From Silene latifolia (taxonomy: Eukaryota > Streptophyta > Magnoliopsida > Caryophyllales > Caryophyllaceae), in contig NC_133538.1 of the NCBI RefSeq assembly GCF_048544455.1, forward strand, positions 36,705,469 through 36,769,468: 64,000 nt of DNA. The letters run 5' to 3'. The position numbers and the translations under genes were made by a program. Positions 11,906-23,465 of this stretch are shown here, piece by piece. Position 1 is the stretch's first letter. Each line of letters opens with the position of its first letter. The notes under the pieces are model-generated. The model was not told the DNA's origin. It searched no databases and saw only the letters and a program-made list of their open reading frames with translations.

Positions 11906-13993
11906 AGGTGACAAAGACTAGGACCAATACTAACCTATCCTAATAATATAGCCGATATGAGACAATTAGCGGGTCTCACTCCGCCCCTTCAACTCACAAC
12001 AAGACAACCATGAGGTAGGATGCCTTCTTGCAAGGCAAGGTGGGTCTTGCCAAAATGGCGACACATCCAAAATTTAAGCACACAAAAACATATAATGGAT
12101 TCATCTACAAAAAGAATAGCCACTTCCTCATCAAGTGGCGGAGGCACTAAAGAGGAACAAATTTAAGAGCATGTAATCCTTCACAAATACTAGTTCAACA
12201 AATTAATAAGTCTAAGAGGATGGCACTAAATCACCTCCAAATGGTGTTAAACTAGACTACTTTTGTCCTCAATTTCCAAATGCTTTCGTCAAGAGCGATC
12301 GGATGGTGGTGGAATGATGATCCCTATGATGCTAGTGGCATATGACATGACAAGTCTCGAATTCTCAACAAAAGTAAAGGTCATGGATCGTCCCAAGCTC
12401 GACCAAGTGGCTTGACAAAAGGCTTTTTGGGAATGAAATGCTCAAATCTTTATTCACAACGGGTGGATATGACTAGTATTCAAAATTGTCCTCATTTCAC
12501 TTTCACATTTCAAAAATTTAAGATGGGGTTTGTCCCTTCTGGGCTAGTGCCCTTTGCTTTCGCCAATCGCTTATTAGGCAACCGGTTAACCTCTAGACAA
12601 TAGCTTTTCGGGGTGATAGTCACTCTGTCTCTGGGCGGCCGAATTCACAACCGTATGGGGGCCCAATTCAATGGATCCCGCACCAAAGCACATCGAAGTG
12701 GTACGCCTCCATCAAAACAACTTAACTTTCTCAACTTTCAACAATTCATAACATTTGAGGTTTCCTTGGCATTACATTACTTCCAAATGACAAAATTTCT
12801 TTGAATGAGCACTTTAAGCTTATTGATAGAAAATATTTTTGGGTTGCCTTACCACAAGGTCAAACAAGGTCACCTAGACAAGTTAACCAAGTCCACATCG
12901 CATCACGGGGTTGGATAGGTGACTCACATGCAAACCCTTGACTAGGCCTTGGGTCATGGGTCAAAAGACACTAGTATGACACTATCTAGGGTGTTTTACA
13001 ACCATTCTAGTAGGCAAAGTCTTAAGTCGAACAAGTATGTATAATGGCTTAGTTGCTCTTGTCAAAGTTCCTAAATAGGCATTTTTCAAAACATTTCTAA
13101 CATGCAACTACATGCCATGATGTTACTAATATAAACATCCTAATGCAAGTGATTCTATCAACTAATATGACATATAAACTAAATGCAAGTCCTAAGTTCA
13201 CATTGTTATACCGCATCAATCAAAATAAAGCCACATAGTCATTAACATAAAGAGGAAAAAGGAGATTGGAAATATCATACCATGCGGTCTTCAATATCCT
13301 CATGTCTCGGATGTGGCGTAGTCAATCAATGTGAACAAGGATAGAACAAACACAATATATATACAAGACAATATATACAAGACTACAACAAGAAATAAAC
13401 ATGTTTTTGGGTTTTCAATTTTCAAATTTTTATGATTTTTGAAATTTTTCAATTTTTTTGGATTTTTGAATAAGAGTTAAATGTTAGAATTCCCATCCCC
13501 ACACTAATATGGGCATTGTCCTCAATGGCCAAAATGATGGAAATTATGCAAATATGATGCATGATTTCTATACTAAATGCAATCTACACTAAGCTATGCT
13601 ACATGATGCATTGTTTTTGTTATGACGGAGAGGATAATTTAGATTACCTCCCGTTGTGTATGCATTAACTTCCCCAAACCGAGTGAGACACTATTGCTAA
13701 TGTCCAAGGATGGGTGTAGTTCATGCACACACTATGCTATGCATGAAACTAATTTGTCATTTTGGATTTTGAAAATAGGAACGATAGAATGAGAACACCT
13801 CAATGGTACCGAGGTGTGAGTCCTCTAATGGGGCTAGGACTACTCCAACAATGATCAAAATTATATAAAATACAAAGGTACAAGACACAAACTTCTTTTC
13901 ATGAAAAATAAAGATAAAGAGGAGAGATGAGAAAACTTCACTTGAACTTAGGTGGGTGCTCTTGCTTGCTCTACCTAGTGATGAAGTAGTCTC
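11906..13993 (-). other. Element A 3' non-coding region
   Basis: About 2.1 kb without a supported gene between the Athila-type ORF and the polypurine tract. At 13395-13465 is an A-rich tract on the element strand followed by CATGTTTATTT, a box also present in C and, as CACATTTATTTTTGC, in D. Confidence 0.65.
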
Positions 13994-15529
13994 CTAGACA
14001 TCGGCATCATCTCCCTCTATATCGCTATCCCAAATATCCTTTGAAGCATCACTTAAACTTGGATCCATGAATTCGTCTTCCTCACTCTCAAGCTTCACCG
14101 TGTCACCTCCACAAGAATTGCCACACTCCTCCCCTTGTCTACCGTTTGCCCCTTCATTAGCCTTCTCCGAGTTGGGAAAGAGCAAATCCATTTGAGCCCA
14201 TGAGGGGAAAGCTCCTTCCTCACTAATCCGTCCTTTTTGAGCCATCTCATGGTATTGGGGGTAAAGAGCATAGTAAGTGTCCACGGAGGTCTCATATTGA
14301 CGGTAGTGTAAATCTTGTAAAATTCCCGTGACAAAGTCGTCACGGGGGAGGATGAAGGGATTTTGATGGTTATATGGTTGGTAGGGAAAGGGGTAGGGAG
14401 GCACTTTTATCTTCTCATTTTGGGTTTGTTGTTTTTGTTGTTGCGGTGGTGGGTTTTGAGGTGGTGGAGCTTGCTTTGTTTGACTTGGTATGAGGTAGGA
14501 GGGCATTGGGGACAAGCTTCCTCTTCTTGGGGAGATCCGTGGTAGATCGGTTATTGGGAGATAGATCGGATCGCTCCCTTTTGTCAACCACTTTATCCGC
14601 TTATCGACCCCCTTAAGGGTTATCCAATGGTGTTGGACGATAAGGAGATCTTCATTAATTCTCGTGCTCCCCGTAAGTGGAGTGTACTCATTGTTCTCAT
14701 TGAAGCTTGGGTTGAAGTGCTTTGCAAGTCGAGTTATGAGTCCTCCATTCACTATGTGCTTCATTCCATCATCATCCCCATTTCTAAACTTTGCCCATTT
14801 CTCTAGCAAAACTAGAGGTGCATTGAAGTGATACCCATCTCTCCCTTGAATGTTGAGGTATGATTCCATAAACACAAGGTCCAATTGGTTCACGATGGCC
14901 GGATCTCGGCGGGCGAAGAGAGTAGCCGAAAGAAATCGATATGTAAGCCTCAAGATCGGGTTTTGGATGTGAAAAGCAAGACATTCCTTGGTAAGAATGA
15001 AATCCCGGCCCGTCATGGCCCTCCACAAAGATGCAACACTATACTTTTTGGGCTTTGATGTTCGGGTAGGCGAAACATCAAGTCCAAACACATTTGCGAA
15101 CTCTAAAAGGGTCATCATCCTAGCAACATTCTCCAACCTAAACTCTATGCATATCACTTTGTTCACGGTTGTAATTTTCAAAAAGCTTAAGAATTCTAGC
15201 ACAAGGGACCGATAGGTTGGTTCATACATGCGAAAAAGGGTTGAAAGACCAAAAACCTCAAAGAGAGCTTCTACTTGGTGAAAAATCCCAAGCTTTCTCA
15301 AGGTAGCATGACAAAGAAATTTAGTGGGAAGAATATTCTTACTTAGGAGCCGGTGGAAGACTAATCTCTGCACATCATTGAGGAATTCCACATTTGAGAA
15401 ATCATCGAGCCTTGTGAGATCTACAATCTCTACATGTTCCCTTCTAATGGTGTTGAGATGGGAGGTAGAGGAATTTCCCACCATCCTTGGTCTTCTTGCA
15501 CTCCTAAAATAGGATCTCCTTGGTGCCAT
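13994..15529 (-). CDS. Athila-type ORF (env-position protein), element A
   Basis: A 511-residue open frame starting MAPRRSYFRSARRP, downstream of pol in the position where Athila elements carry an extra ORF. Residues from about 45 to 330 match the ORF of element D: an LPTKFLCHATLRKLG segment, LEFLSFL, FGLDVS, LWRAMTG, LFARRDP and SYLNIQG. The N-terminus is basic. The middle is rich in Pro and Gln, and the C-terminus is acidic (EEDEF, then DIEGDDADV). No signal peptide or clear transmembrane segment is visible, so the env-like label is positional only. It resembles what I recall as the ATHILA ORF-1 family, whose function is unknown. No stops or frameshifts, unlike many retroelement ORFs in this window. 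Confidence 0.8.
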   Translation of the reverse strand: MAPRRSYFRSARRPRMVGNSSTSHLNTIRREHVEIVDLTRLDDFSNVEFLNDVQRLVFHRLLSKNILPTKFLCHATLRKLGIFHQVEALFEVFGLSTLFRMYEPTYRSLVLEFLSFLKITTVNKVICIEFRLENVARMMTLLEFANVFGLDVSPTRTSKPKKYSVASLWRAMTGRDFILTKECLAFHIQNPILRLTYRFLSATLFARRDPAIVNQLDLVFMESYLNIQGRDGYHFNAPLVLLEKWAKFRNGDDDGMKHIVNGGLITRLAKHFNPSFNENNEYTPLTGSTRINEDLLIVQHHWITLKGVDKRIKWLTKGSDPIYLPITDLPRISPRRGSLSPMPSYLIPSQTKQAPPPQNPPPQQQKQQTQNEKIKVPPYPFPYQPYNHQNPFILPRDDFVTGILQDLHYRQYETSVDTYYALYPQYHEMAQKGRISEEGAFPSWAQMDLLFPNSEKANEGANGRQGEECGNSCGGDTVKLESEEDEFMDPSLSDASKDIWDSDIEGDDADV

Positions 15530-16419
15530 TCTTGCTTCTTTTGTTGGGTTGTTTTGATTTGTGAAAGAGTAAGGACGTTCCTTGTTGATTGAGTGTTGGA
15601 AACCCTAGAAAATTGGGGATTTTTGATTTTGTGGGTAAAGAGAGTGATTTGGATATGTATGGGAGTCATAAGGAGGTGGGTTTTATAGGGTAAGTGGAAG
15701 GAATAGTGATGTGTCATTGTATGTGTGGTGGGGGTATTTTAATTAGGAAGAATTCGGGTCAAGACACCGTGAGAAGACGAGCGGTTTCGAGGCGAAGACG
15801 CTCGGATTCTTGCTCCACGGGACGGGCGGATTCTTGACAATCCGCTCGGATTCTCGCCACGAAAAATTTCCAAAATTTTGACGCCTCAAGACGGGCGTCC
15901 CGAGCATAAGACGCTCGGATTCTTTTAAGATGGGACGGGCGTCTTCTTGAGAAGACGGGCGGATTCTGCTACAGAGATTTTCTATGAAATGCACAGGTAG
16001 AAAGACGGGCGTCTTTCTTCAAATCTGGCCGGATTCCTCAAGACGGGCGTCTTCTTTTCTTGGACGCTCGGATTCCACCTCAGTCCAGAAATCTTCAATT
16101 TCTCAGCATAGCTGGACGGACGGTTTTTCCACTAAACGCCCGGATTCCTGTAAGACGGCCGGATTACAGGGAATCCGCACGGATTCAGGCTGCGAGTTTT
16201 GACTTCTTCTCCTTTATTAGATGCGTCCCCACACTTGAGCATTTGTTCCTTCCTTCATTCAAAAATCATTAGTAACCCTCCCTTACTTACGCTCATGAAA
16301 AGAGTTGTTTATTAAAACAATATGCAATAAATAAATACAAGTTAGAAGGTTAGTATATTTACAAGTGGTGGTTTAGGGAGGACTCCACCAAACTCTCCCT
16401 TAGATGGTCCTTTCAAGGG
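15530..16419 (-). other. Pol to Athila-ORF spacer of element A with palindrome array
   Basis: No gene. From about 15775 to 16192 there is a dense array of half-sites joined through a CG-NN-CG core: AAGACG-GG-CGTCTT, AATCCG-CT-CGGATT, and hybrids such as AAGACG-CT-CGGATT. Related motifs occur in both A LTRs. Element D has a palindrome array in the equivalent spacer upstream of its own Athila-type ORF. Confidence 0.75.
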
Positions 16420-16588
16420 GGAGGAGGCCCGAGGTAGGTAGCCTCGACCTCTCCAACAAACGCTCCTTCATAGTAGGGCTTCAACCTTTGACCATTTACC
16501 TTGAACTTGCTTCCATCTTCTGCCTTGAGTTCGAAATCTCCATATTTTCCAACTTCGGTTATCACATAGGGACCCATCCATCTAGAGT

Positions 16589-19500
16589 TCAATTTTCCCG
16601 GAAAGAGTCGGTAGCGGGAATTGAATAGAAGGACTTTGTCTCCCTTGTGCAGGCCTTTTGTCTAATTCTTTTGTCATGAAGCAATTTTGTTCTTTCTTTG
16701 TAAATCTTTGCATTCTCATAGGATTGTAGTCGGAACTCCTCCAACTCTTGGATTTGAATCATCCTCCTTTGACCGCTCAATTTGAGATCAAGATTAAGTG
16801 CTCGGATTGCCCAATAAGCTTTGTACTCCAATTCGATTGGCAAATGACATGCTTTTCCATAGACAAGCTTGTAGGGGGGCTCTATGGGAGTCTTATAGGC
16901 CGTCCTATAAGCCCAAAGAGCATCATCAAGCTTTGTGCTCCAATCTTTCCGAGTCTTGTTCACAACTTTTTCAAGGATTTGCTTGATCTCTCTATTTGAA
17001 ATTTCCACTTGACCGCTTGTTTGAGGATGATATCCCAAGCCGGTTCGATGTTGAACACCATATTTGGTCAAAAGGGATGCAAGCTTCTTCTCATGGAAAT
17101 GTGTTCCTCCATCACTAATGATTGCTCTAGGAACTCCAAATCTTGGGAAAATTATCTTCTTGAAAAGCTTGGTGACCGTTTTTGCATCATCATTTGGGGT
17201 GGCAATTGCCTCCACCCACTTTGAAACATAATCGACGGCCACAAGGATGTACTTATTCCCATTGGATGTCACAAAGGGCCCTTGGTAGTCAATTCCCCAA
17301 ACATCGAAGATCTCTACCTCTAGAATGCCCCTTTGTGGCATTTCGTTCCTCCAAGATATATTCCCCGTTCTTTGACAAGCATCGCAATGAATGATGAATT
17401 CTCTTGTATCTTGGAACATTGTAGGCCAATAGAAGCCCGATTGGAGAATTTTTGCAACGGTTCTCCTTGCTCCATGGTGCCCACCGTAGGGTGATGAATG
17501 ACACCCTTCCAAGATTCCTTGGATTTCCCATTGAGGGATGCATCTCCGGTAGAGCCCATCACTACACTCCTTGTAGAGGTTTGGGTCATCCCAAAAGTAT
17601 CTCTTCACTTCGAATAGGAATCTCTTCCTTTGGTTGTGGTTCAAATTTGGAGGGAGCACTTTTCCAACAATATAATTGGCATAATCGGCAAACCATGGGG
17701 TAATGTGCCTTTCAAGTTGTGTTTGAATAGCCATCGAAATATCGTCAGGAAATGAGTCATTGATCGGGGTTTCTCCATTTTCATCATGAAACCGGATCCT
17801 TGACAAGTGATCCGCCACTACATTCTCGGCTCCTTTCTTGTCTCTTATTTCCAAGTCAAATTCTTGAAGAAGCAAAATCCATCTCAACAATCTTGGTTTT
17901 GCCTCCTTCTTTATCAAGAGATGTCGGAGAGCACGGTGATCCGAAAATACAATCACCTTGGATCCAAGCAAGTAGGAACGGAATTTATCCAAAGCATATA
18001 CAATGGCAAGAAGCTCCTTTTCGGTTGTATCATAATTCACTTGGGAGGGGTCGAGGGTCTTGCTTATGTAATAGATGGCATGAAGAGCTCTCCCTACCCG
18101 TTGGCCAAGAACCGCTCCAACGGCGTAGTTGCTAGCGTCACACATAATCTCGAAGGGTAACTCCCAATTCGGGGGTTGAATGATTGGTGCCGAGATTAAT
18201 GCTTCTTTGATTCTATTAAAAGCTTCAACACACTCGTCACTAAATTGGAATTGGGCATCTTTGAGCAAAAGTTGAGTGAGGGGTTTTGCTATTTTCGAAA
18301 AATCTTTTATGAAACGACGATAAAAACCCGCGTGACCGAGAAAACTTCTCACCCCTCTAACATTCACGGGAGGTGGGAGTTTCTCTATCACCTCAACTTT
18401 GGCTTTATCGACCTCGATGCCCTTTTCCGAAATCAAATGACCTAAGACAATTCCTTCATTGACCATGAAGTGACACTTTTCCCAATTTAAAACAAGGCTA
18501 ACATCTTCACACTTTTGCAATACAAGAGAAAGATTATGCAAACATGAGTCAAAGTCCTTTCCATAAACACTAAAATCATCCATAAAAACTTCCATTATGG
18601 TCTCTAAGTAATCGGAGAAGACACTCATCATGCATCTTTGGAAAGTGGCGGGGGCATTACATAATGCAAAAGGCATCCTCCTATATGCAAAAGTGCCATA
18701 AGAGCATGTGAAGGTGGTCTTATGTTGGTTATCCGGGTGTATAGGGATTTGGAAGAATCCCGAATACCCGTCAAGGTAACAAAAGAATTTGTTGGAGGCT
18801 AACCTCTCAAGCATTTGGTCAATGAATGGTAAGGGGAAGTGATCTTTTCTTGTTGCGGAGTTTAATTTCCGGTAGTCAATGCACATACGCCAACCGGTGA
18901 TCATTCTTGTGGGTATTAATTCATTCTTTTCATTTGTCACTACCGTGGTACCTCCTTTCTTAGGTACCACTTGGACGGGGCTAACCCACAAAGAATCCGA
19001 TATGGGATATATGATTCCCGCATCAAGTAATTTCATGACTTCTGCTTTGACAACTTCTTGCATGTGGGGGTTCAATCTTCTTTGGGGTTGAATGGTAGGC
19101 CTATGGTCTTCCTCTAGATGAATTCTATGCATGCAAAAGTCGGGACTTATCCCCTTAAGGTCATCTAGAATATAACCTATATCCTTCTCATGTTGTTTCA
19201 ACACATCAAGCAACTTTCCCAATTGGTCATCATCAAGTCTATCATTAACAATCACGGGTTTGGTCTTTGATTCATCAAGGTAAGCATATTTCAAATTTGG
19301 GGGAAGGGGTTTCAAAGTAGGAGTTTGTACCTTACTTTCTTCCTTTGGAGTTTCATTGAGAATTTGCTCCATCTCCATTAGACATTCCATTCTCATAGCA
19401 TACTCAACTTCACTTTCATCAACCTCATCATATTCAAATCCCATGATGGGTTCCTCTTGCTCTTGAGTTTGTAAAATATCCTCTAGGATGGATTGCTCAT

Positions 19501-19720
19501 CCTCTATGGGTTGACATGCTTCTACTAGAATATTATGCACCAATTCAGATTGTGCACGAGTAAGTTCCTTGTTAGCTAGAGCGGCCTCAAAGAGATCCAC
19601 CTCCAACTCCCAATACATGCTCTTAGCCTCACTTGCTTCTAAGGCTTCTAATGCTTGCATGGGATCCTTGAAGTAAGGGATACTCAAGTGGTCCTCTACA
19701 AAACAGTCTATGAAATCCAT
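16589..19720 (-). CDS. pol: Pol polyprotein of element A (RT, RNase H, integrase)
   Basis: Open frame of about 1043 codons. An upstream TTG at 19735 extends the frame, but the first ATG is at 19720 ([12 protein letters not shown]). Numbering from 19735: RT has CIDYRKLN at 285 and the catalytic FMDD at 384-387. RNase H has D533, E574 and D599. Integrase has the HHCC zinc module (H746, H753 or H754, C784, C787) and a DD35E core at D816, D875 and E911. All catalytic residues are present. The N-terminus is an acidic linker typical of the region after protease in Athila; gag and protease are missing. A single-base frameshift near 16660 puts the integrase tail (about 16420-16660, with GPYVITEVG and KVNGQRLKPYY) in another frame. 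Confidence 0.92.
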   Translation of the reverse strand: MDFIDCFVEDHLSIPYFKDPMQALEALEASEAKSMYWELEVDLFEAALANKELTRAQSELVHNILVEACQPIEDEQSILEDILQTQEQEEPIMGFEYDEVDESEVEYAMRMECLMEMEQILNETPKEESKVQTPTLKPLPPNLKYAYLDESKTKPVIVNDRLDDDQLGKLLDVLKQHEKDIGYILDDLKGISPDFCMHRIHLEEDHRPTIQPQRRLNPHMQEVVKAEVMKLLDAGIIYPISDSLWVSPVQVVPKKGGTTVVTNEKNELIPTRMITGWRMCIDYRKLNSATRKDHFPLPFIDQMLERLASNKFFCYLDGYSGFFQIPIHPDNQHKTTFTCSYGTFAYRRMPFALCNAPATFQRCMMSVFSDYLETIMEVFMDDFSVYGKDFDSCLHNLSLVLQKCEDVSLVLNWEKCHFMVNEGIVLGHLISEKGIEVDKAKVEVIEKLPPPVNVRGVRSFLGHAGFYRRFIKDFSKIAKPLTQLLLKDAQFQFSDECVEAFNRIKEALISAPIIQPPNWELPFEIMCDASNYAVGAVLGQRVGRALHAIYYISKTLDPSQVNYDTTEKELLAIVYALDKFRSYLLGSKVIVFSDHRALRHLLIKKEAKPRLLRWILLLQEFDLEIRDKKGAENVVADHLSRIRFHDENGETPINDSFPDDISMAIQTQLERHITPWFADYANYIVGKVLPPNLNHNQRKRFLFEVKRYFWDDPNLYKECSDGLYRRCIPQWEIQGILEGCHSSPYGGHHGARRTVAKILQSGFYWPTMFQDTREFIIHCDACQRTGNISWRNEMPQRGILEVEIFDVWGIDYQGPFVTSNGNKYILVAVDYVSKWVEAIATPNDDAKTVTKLFKKIIFPRFGVPRAIISDGGTHFHEKKLASLLTKYGVQHRTGLGYHPQTSGQVEISNREIKQILEKVVNKTRKDWSTKLDDALWAYRTAYKTPIEPPYKLVYGKACHLPIELEYKAYWAIRALNLDLKLSGQRRMIQIQELEEFRLQSYENAKIYKERTKLLHDKRIRQKACTRETKSFYSIPATDSFREN

Positions 19721-19761
19721 CTCGCATAATATCAAACAACTCGAAAAATGATTAGAACAAA

Positions 19762-19787
19762 CCTTGAGGAGTTTTACTTCCTCAAGG
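19762..19787 (-). other. Leader hairpin of element A
   Basis: Perfect 9-bp inverted repeat (CCTTGAGGA and TCCTCAAGG, 8-base loop) between the primer site and the Pol start. Element C has a 9-bp hairpin of different sequence at the same relative place. Candidate packaging or dimerisation signal; function inferred. Confidence 0.75.
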
Positions 19788-19842
19788 CGAAGAAAGACAC
19801 AACTAATAACAATAAAAAGAAATCTAAATCAAACATACACCG

Positions 19843-19860
19843 TCCCCGGCAACGGCGCCA
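19843..19860 (-). other. Element A primer-binding site (tRNA-Asp)
   Basis: Minus strand TGGCGCCGTTGCCGGGGA, four bases inside the 5' LTR. It is complementary to the 3' end of plant tRNA-Asp(GTC), the primer known for Athila elements. Confidence 0.93.
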
Positions 19861-19864
19861 TTTT

Positions 19865-21501
19865 TGATGCGATCCCGCTAAGTGTTCACAAATTAAGATG
19901 TGGTCGTTGGTCACGGTCGAATCAAAACACAATTTATAGCTCCACAAACAACTCTACAATTAGTAAAGAGGCAAGTAAAGGTCGGATCCCATGGGACGGG
20001 AGTTGAAATGAGATTTCTATCGTAACTAGTGGTGTCTAAGGGGTGTCATAAATTGGGTTGATGTAGAAGGTTACTAAACTAAAATAGCAATGAAAATAAA
20101 CAAGCAAGATGAATTAAAGGGCTGTAAACAATTGATTAAAGGCACTAGGGTGTCATGGGATCATAGGGGAATCATGGGATATGATCATACAAACATGTTC
20201 TCAAATTATAAGCAAGCAATTATTGTTATGATGGATTGAGTTGGGTTATATCTTACAATCCTAGGAAAGTTTGGGTCCCGGAGTCGAATCGATTAGATTG
20301 TACAACACCTACAAGTCGACTTAATCTTCCCTACTCAACAACATGCATGGTCTAATGAGACTCGAGTTGGGTTATGTCTTACAAGTCTCATTGAAAAGAT
20401 AGAAGATGATAGTAAATGCAAGGATTCATAGGCTTAGCATTTCATCAAATATAACATGTGCATGAGTTGAGATCAAAACAAGCAAGCAAATAAAACATGA
20501 AAGCATATTAATTTAAGCATGAATCATTCCCCATGTTGGTTTCCCCTAATCACCCATTAACCCTAGCTAAGAGACTACTAACTCATTATCATGTTAATCA
20601 TGCTAGCAAGGTCGTCAATCATACCAACAATATGAAACATGATGAATAAATGAAAGTAATTAACAATAATTAAAAAGGGATTAAGAGATTATACCTACTA
20701 ATGATTCCAATAATAAAGCAAATATAAAAGAAGTACTTGAATGCTTGATTGAGAGGTTGTCAATCTCCCAACAATAACCCAAATAATCTTCAATTACCCG
20801 AAATAAAGGATGAACAAGAGAGAAATTAAAGAACTAAAACTTGGATTAAAACTTGATTAATACTTGATTACAATATTAAAGAGAGATTTGATTGATATTA
20901 ACTACACTAATTATTGATAAGAAGAACATGCTCCTCTAATTAGACTAATGGGGTATTTATAGTGGAAATTAGGGAGGATGCATTAGGGTTAACTAAGGGC
21001 TAAACTAGTAATTACACTTTTAAGTTGAGCAAGGAGGAGCCGGTATTTTTAAGAGAAGGGCTTCTTTCTTCGTTGCTTGGAGAAGACAATCCGTCTTTGT
21101 GCTAGAATCCGGGCGGAATAGGGTCGGGACGGGCGGATTCTGGCGTTGGAATCCGAGCGGATTCAGGGGAATCCGGGCGGATTGTGGAGGTGGAATCCGA
21201 GCGGATTGTGGCAAAGCCGCTCGGATTGTTCTGCTGCGGGACGGACGGATTGGTGACAATCCGCTCGGATTGTCAGTCAGCAACAAATCTTCTTTTCTTC
21301 TTCCCTTTTCTTCATAAATTCCTTGGGGATTTCCTTGGGGACTCAAGGATCCTTTCTCAACATTGCTCTTCTACTATAATATGTACAAAGGCCTTCTAAT
21401 CTTGTCTCTCCTTGATGCTTGGTCATTGAATTCGATCAATTTAGTCTCGTTTTGCCATGAAAATGCAAGATTCTTACTCCTTTCCTACCAAGGGATCAAA
21501 A
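19865..21501 (-). repeat. Element A 5' LTR, interrupted by B
   Basis: Matches 10133-11866 from its inner end until 21501, where element B begins; the remaining 130 or so bases of the LTR are not found elsewhere in the window. Compared with the other LTR it has about 20 extra bases within the palindrome cluster near 21115. Confidence 0.92.
20953..20962 (-). promoter_or_regulatory. TATA-like box of element A 5' LTR
   Basis: Minus strand CTATAAATAC, conserved in the 3' LTR at 11221-11230. Position within the LTR is suitable for a retrotransposon promoter. Confidence 0.5.
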
Positions 21502-23450
21502 TGTAATACTCCGTATTTTATAATACTACTTAAGTCGGGTTAATTGTTTAGTCGATAATTACGTCAAGTTGTTTTACTTGACTCGCGTGGTATCGTAAGA
21601 TCGAGTACGTCAAGTTATTTTACTTGACTCGCGTGGTATCGTAAGATCGAGTTGTTTCGTAAGTTAATTGAGATGGGTTTATATGGAATTCGAGATGTGA
21701 GCTAACCCATTTACCCTCGACCCATTTGAGTTTACCCAAATGTTTAATCCAATTAACCCAACACCCAACATCATGTCTTTAACCTAATTTTTACCCTAAC
21801 ACTACACAACCCTCATCTCACCTGCCTCCCTCACTTCGACGGCACGCATTTTCAGATTCACACAAAGAGCCTTTCATTTGATTGAAGATTTCTCATCGAT
21901 TCCAACCTAATTCGATTTCCCTGTTTGTAAGTCGATTTCATTCCATTGTTTATACTGTTTTAATGTGTTCGTCTTCAAAAAGTTTGAAAAGAGAGTCCTA
22001 TTTATTTGATGTCTAGTTTATGCATATAAAAGCTCGTAGTCAAATTCTTTATGGTTTGTCCTAGGTGATTTATTTATGAACATGTCGCTGAAAAGTCCGC
22101 GAATCTGATTTGGTTGTGGAAAATGATTTGAAACCTAGATGATAATAGGATTTGGAATTTCTGAAAAATAATGTTTTAAACTCGTTCTATGAATCAATAC
22201 TTTTTATGCGACGGTTTCTGTCAGTTTTTGGAAATCAGTCTGAAAACCCTTGATAAGTTTGGAATTTGAGAAAAACACGTTAGATATAATTTGTAGCTAA
22301 GACTCATGGGGTTTCAATCCAATTGGCCTTGTATCAATTTGATTTTTCTGGAATTAGTTATGTATTTTATTCCGAGTCTGTCATGTCTTTGGAAAATCGG
22401 GAAAAGTCGTGTTTGTTCTTTAAGTTGATATTCCTATTAAGTTATGATGAGTCTAGGTGGTGTGCATGATTATTTGATTGAGTAGGTGGTAATTATACAT
22501 AATTATGATATGTAGGTGATGGATATGTGAAGGATCGTAATTGGTTGCTTGTGTGTGCTTGGATTGCGAAAAGGTAGGGAAATACACTTGACTTCTTATC
22601 GTGTTGTTGAATTGTGTTGACTTGTTTGTGTTTCATATGACCAAATTGTGAACGTGACTTGATTCGTGGTTGTGGATTACGCTATGATATGGTTGACTGA
22701 ACTGTTCGTGTTGAGTGTGTTATCACAACATTTGGTAGGCGGCATGATTTCATTCATTGATATACATATTGTATTGCATTGTTTCTTGTTGGGCATTCAT
22801 ATGCATTGGAGATGGAGGATGTTGTGGTGATGTGGTGTGGTGATGATGATGTTGTGATAAGGCCCGTGGCGGGTTCTGCGGGACTTGCCCTGGTGTCCTC
22901 AACATGCGGTGCGGATCGGCTACGGTCGATATATATAGTCTACAGGGATCGGTATGGCTGGGTTGTCCGGGTTATGAGATATGAGTTATGAGATATGAGT
23001 TATGAGATATGAGTTATGAGATATGAGTTATGAGATATGAGTTATGAGATATGAGATGAGATGGAGATGGAGGTGACGGAGGAGCATGCATATCATATTT
23101 TGTTGTTGCATTATATTACCCTACTCAACCTCGTGGTTGACCCTGTGCATTCGTGAACACCTGTGATGAACCTTTTAATGGGGAGCAGGTTGACAGGTAC
23201 CTCAGAGACTGATAGGAGCTGGATGGGAAGAGAGCTTGGATTGCCTGACTTAGAGCTAGCCCACTTTTATTTCTGTTTAGTTATCAGACTTTATTTTCAG
23301 TTTGAGACTTGTTTCATTTCAGATGTATAATTATATAAATTGCCTTGGAGTTTAATTTATTATTCACTACCTCGGGAAACCGAGATGGTAACAGTCCGGT
23401 TTATTAGGGAATGTCTTGCTAAAGGCTCCTTCATAAACCGGGGTGTTACA
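21502..23450 (+). repeat. Element B 5' LTR (1949 bp)
   Basis: Begins TGTAATACTCCG and ends GGGGTGTTACA. Contains a 14-bp minisatellite (22971-23056) and, near the end, a CTCGG-GAAA-CCGAG hairpin at 23371-23384 followed by ATGGTAAC. A 56-bp segment present in the 3' LTR near 27930 is missing here. Confidence 0.92.
22971..23056 (+). repeat. Minisatellite, 14-bp unit ATGAGATATGAGTT
   Basis: Near-perfect tandem copies (about six) inside the B 5' LTR. The matching region of the 3' LTR is deleted, so copy-number change cannot be compared. Confidence 0.9.
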
Positions 23451-23453
23451 AAG

Positions 23454-23465
23454 TGGTATCAGAGC
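23454..23465 (+). other. Element B primer-binding site (tRNA-iMet)
   Basis: TGGTATCAGAGC, three bases after the LTR end; an exact match to the initiator tRNA-Met primer site used by many plant retroelements. Confidence 0.92.

Larger units (their letters stand above)
10133..21501 (-). mobile_element. Athila-like Ty3/gypsy element A, minus strand, pol-only
   Basis: Long LTRs (10133-11866 complete; 19865-21501 interrupted by B) flank an internal region that reads right to left. The order is tRNA-Asp primer site, leader hairpin, Pol, spacer with palindrome array, Athila-type ORF, 2.1 kb of non-coding sequence, pre-PPT hairpin and polypurine tract. Gag and protease are absent: Pol starts about 120 bases after the primer site, where gag starts in element C. 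The LTRs are near-identical apart from a short indel in a palindrome cluster, and both ORFs are long and open, so insertion looks fairly recent. The target-site copy on the right is lost because B interrupts the LTR. Confidence 0.9.

Noticed and set aside
17800..18160. Plus-strand frames of 111-117 codons
   Set aside because: Antisense of RNase H in element A; no independent support.
19843..19860. Apparent 3' end of a tRNA-Asp gene on the plus strand
   Set aside because: Only the last 18 bases match, there is no cloverleaf, and it sits at the expected primer site next to an LTR.
22779..22991. Possible small gene in B's LTR
   Set aside because: Inside an LTR, ends in the minisatellite, and no similarity is recognised.
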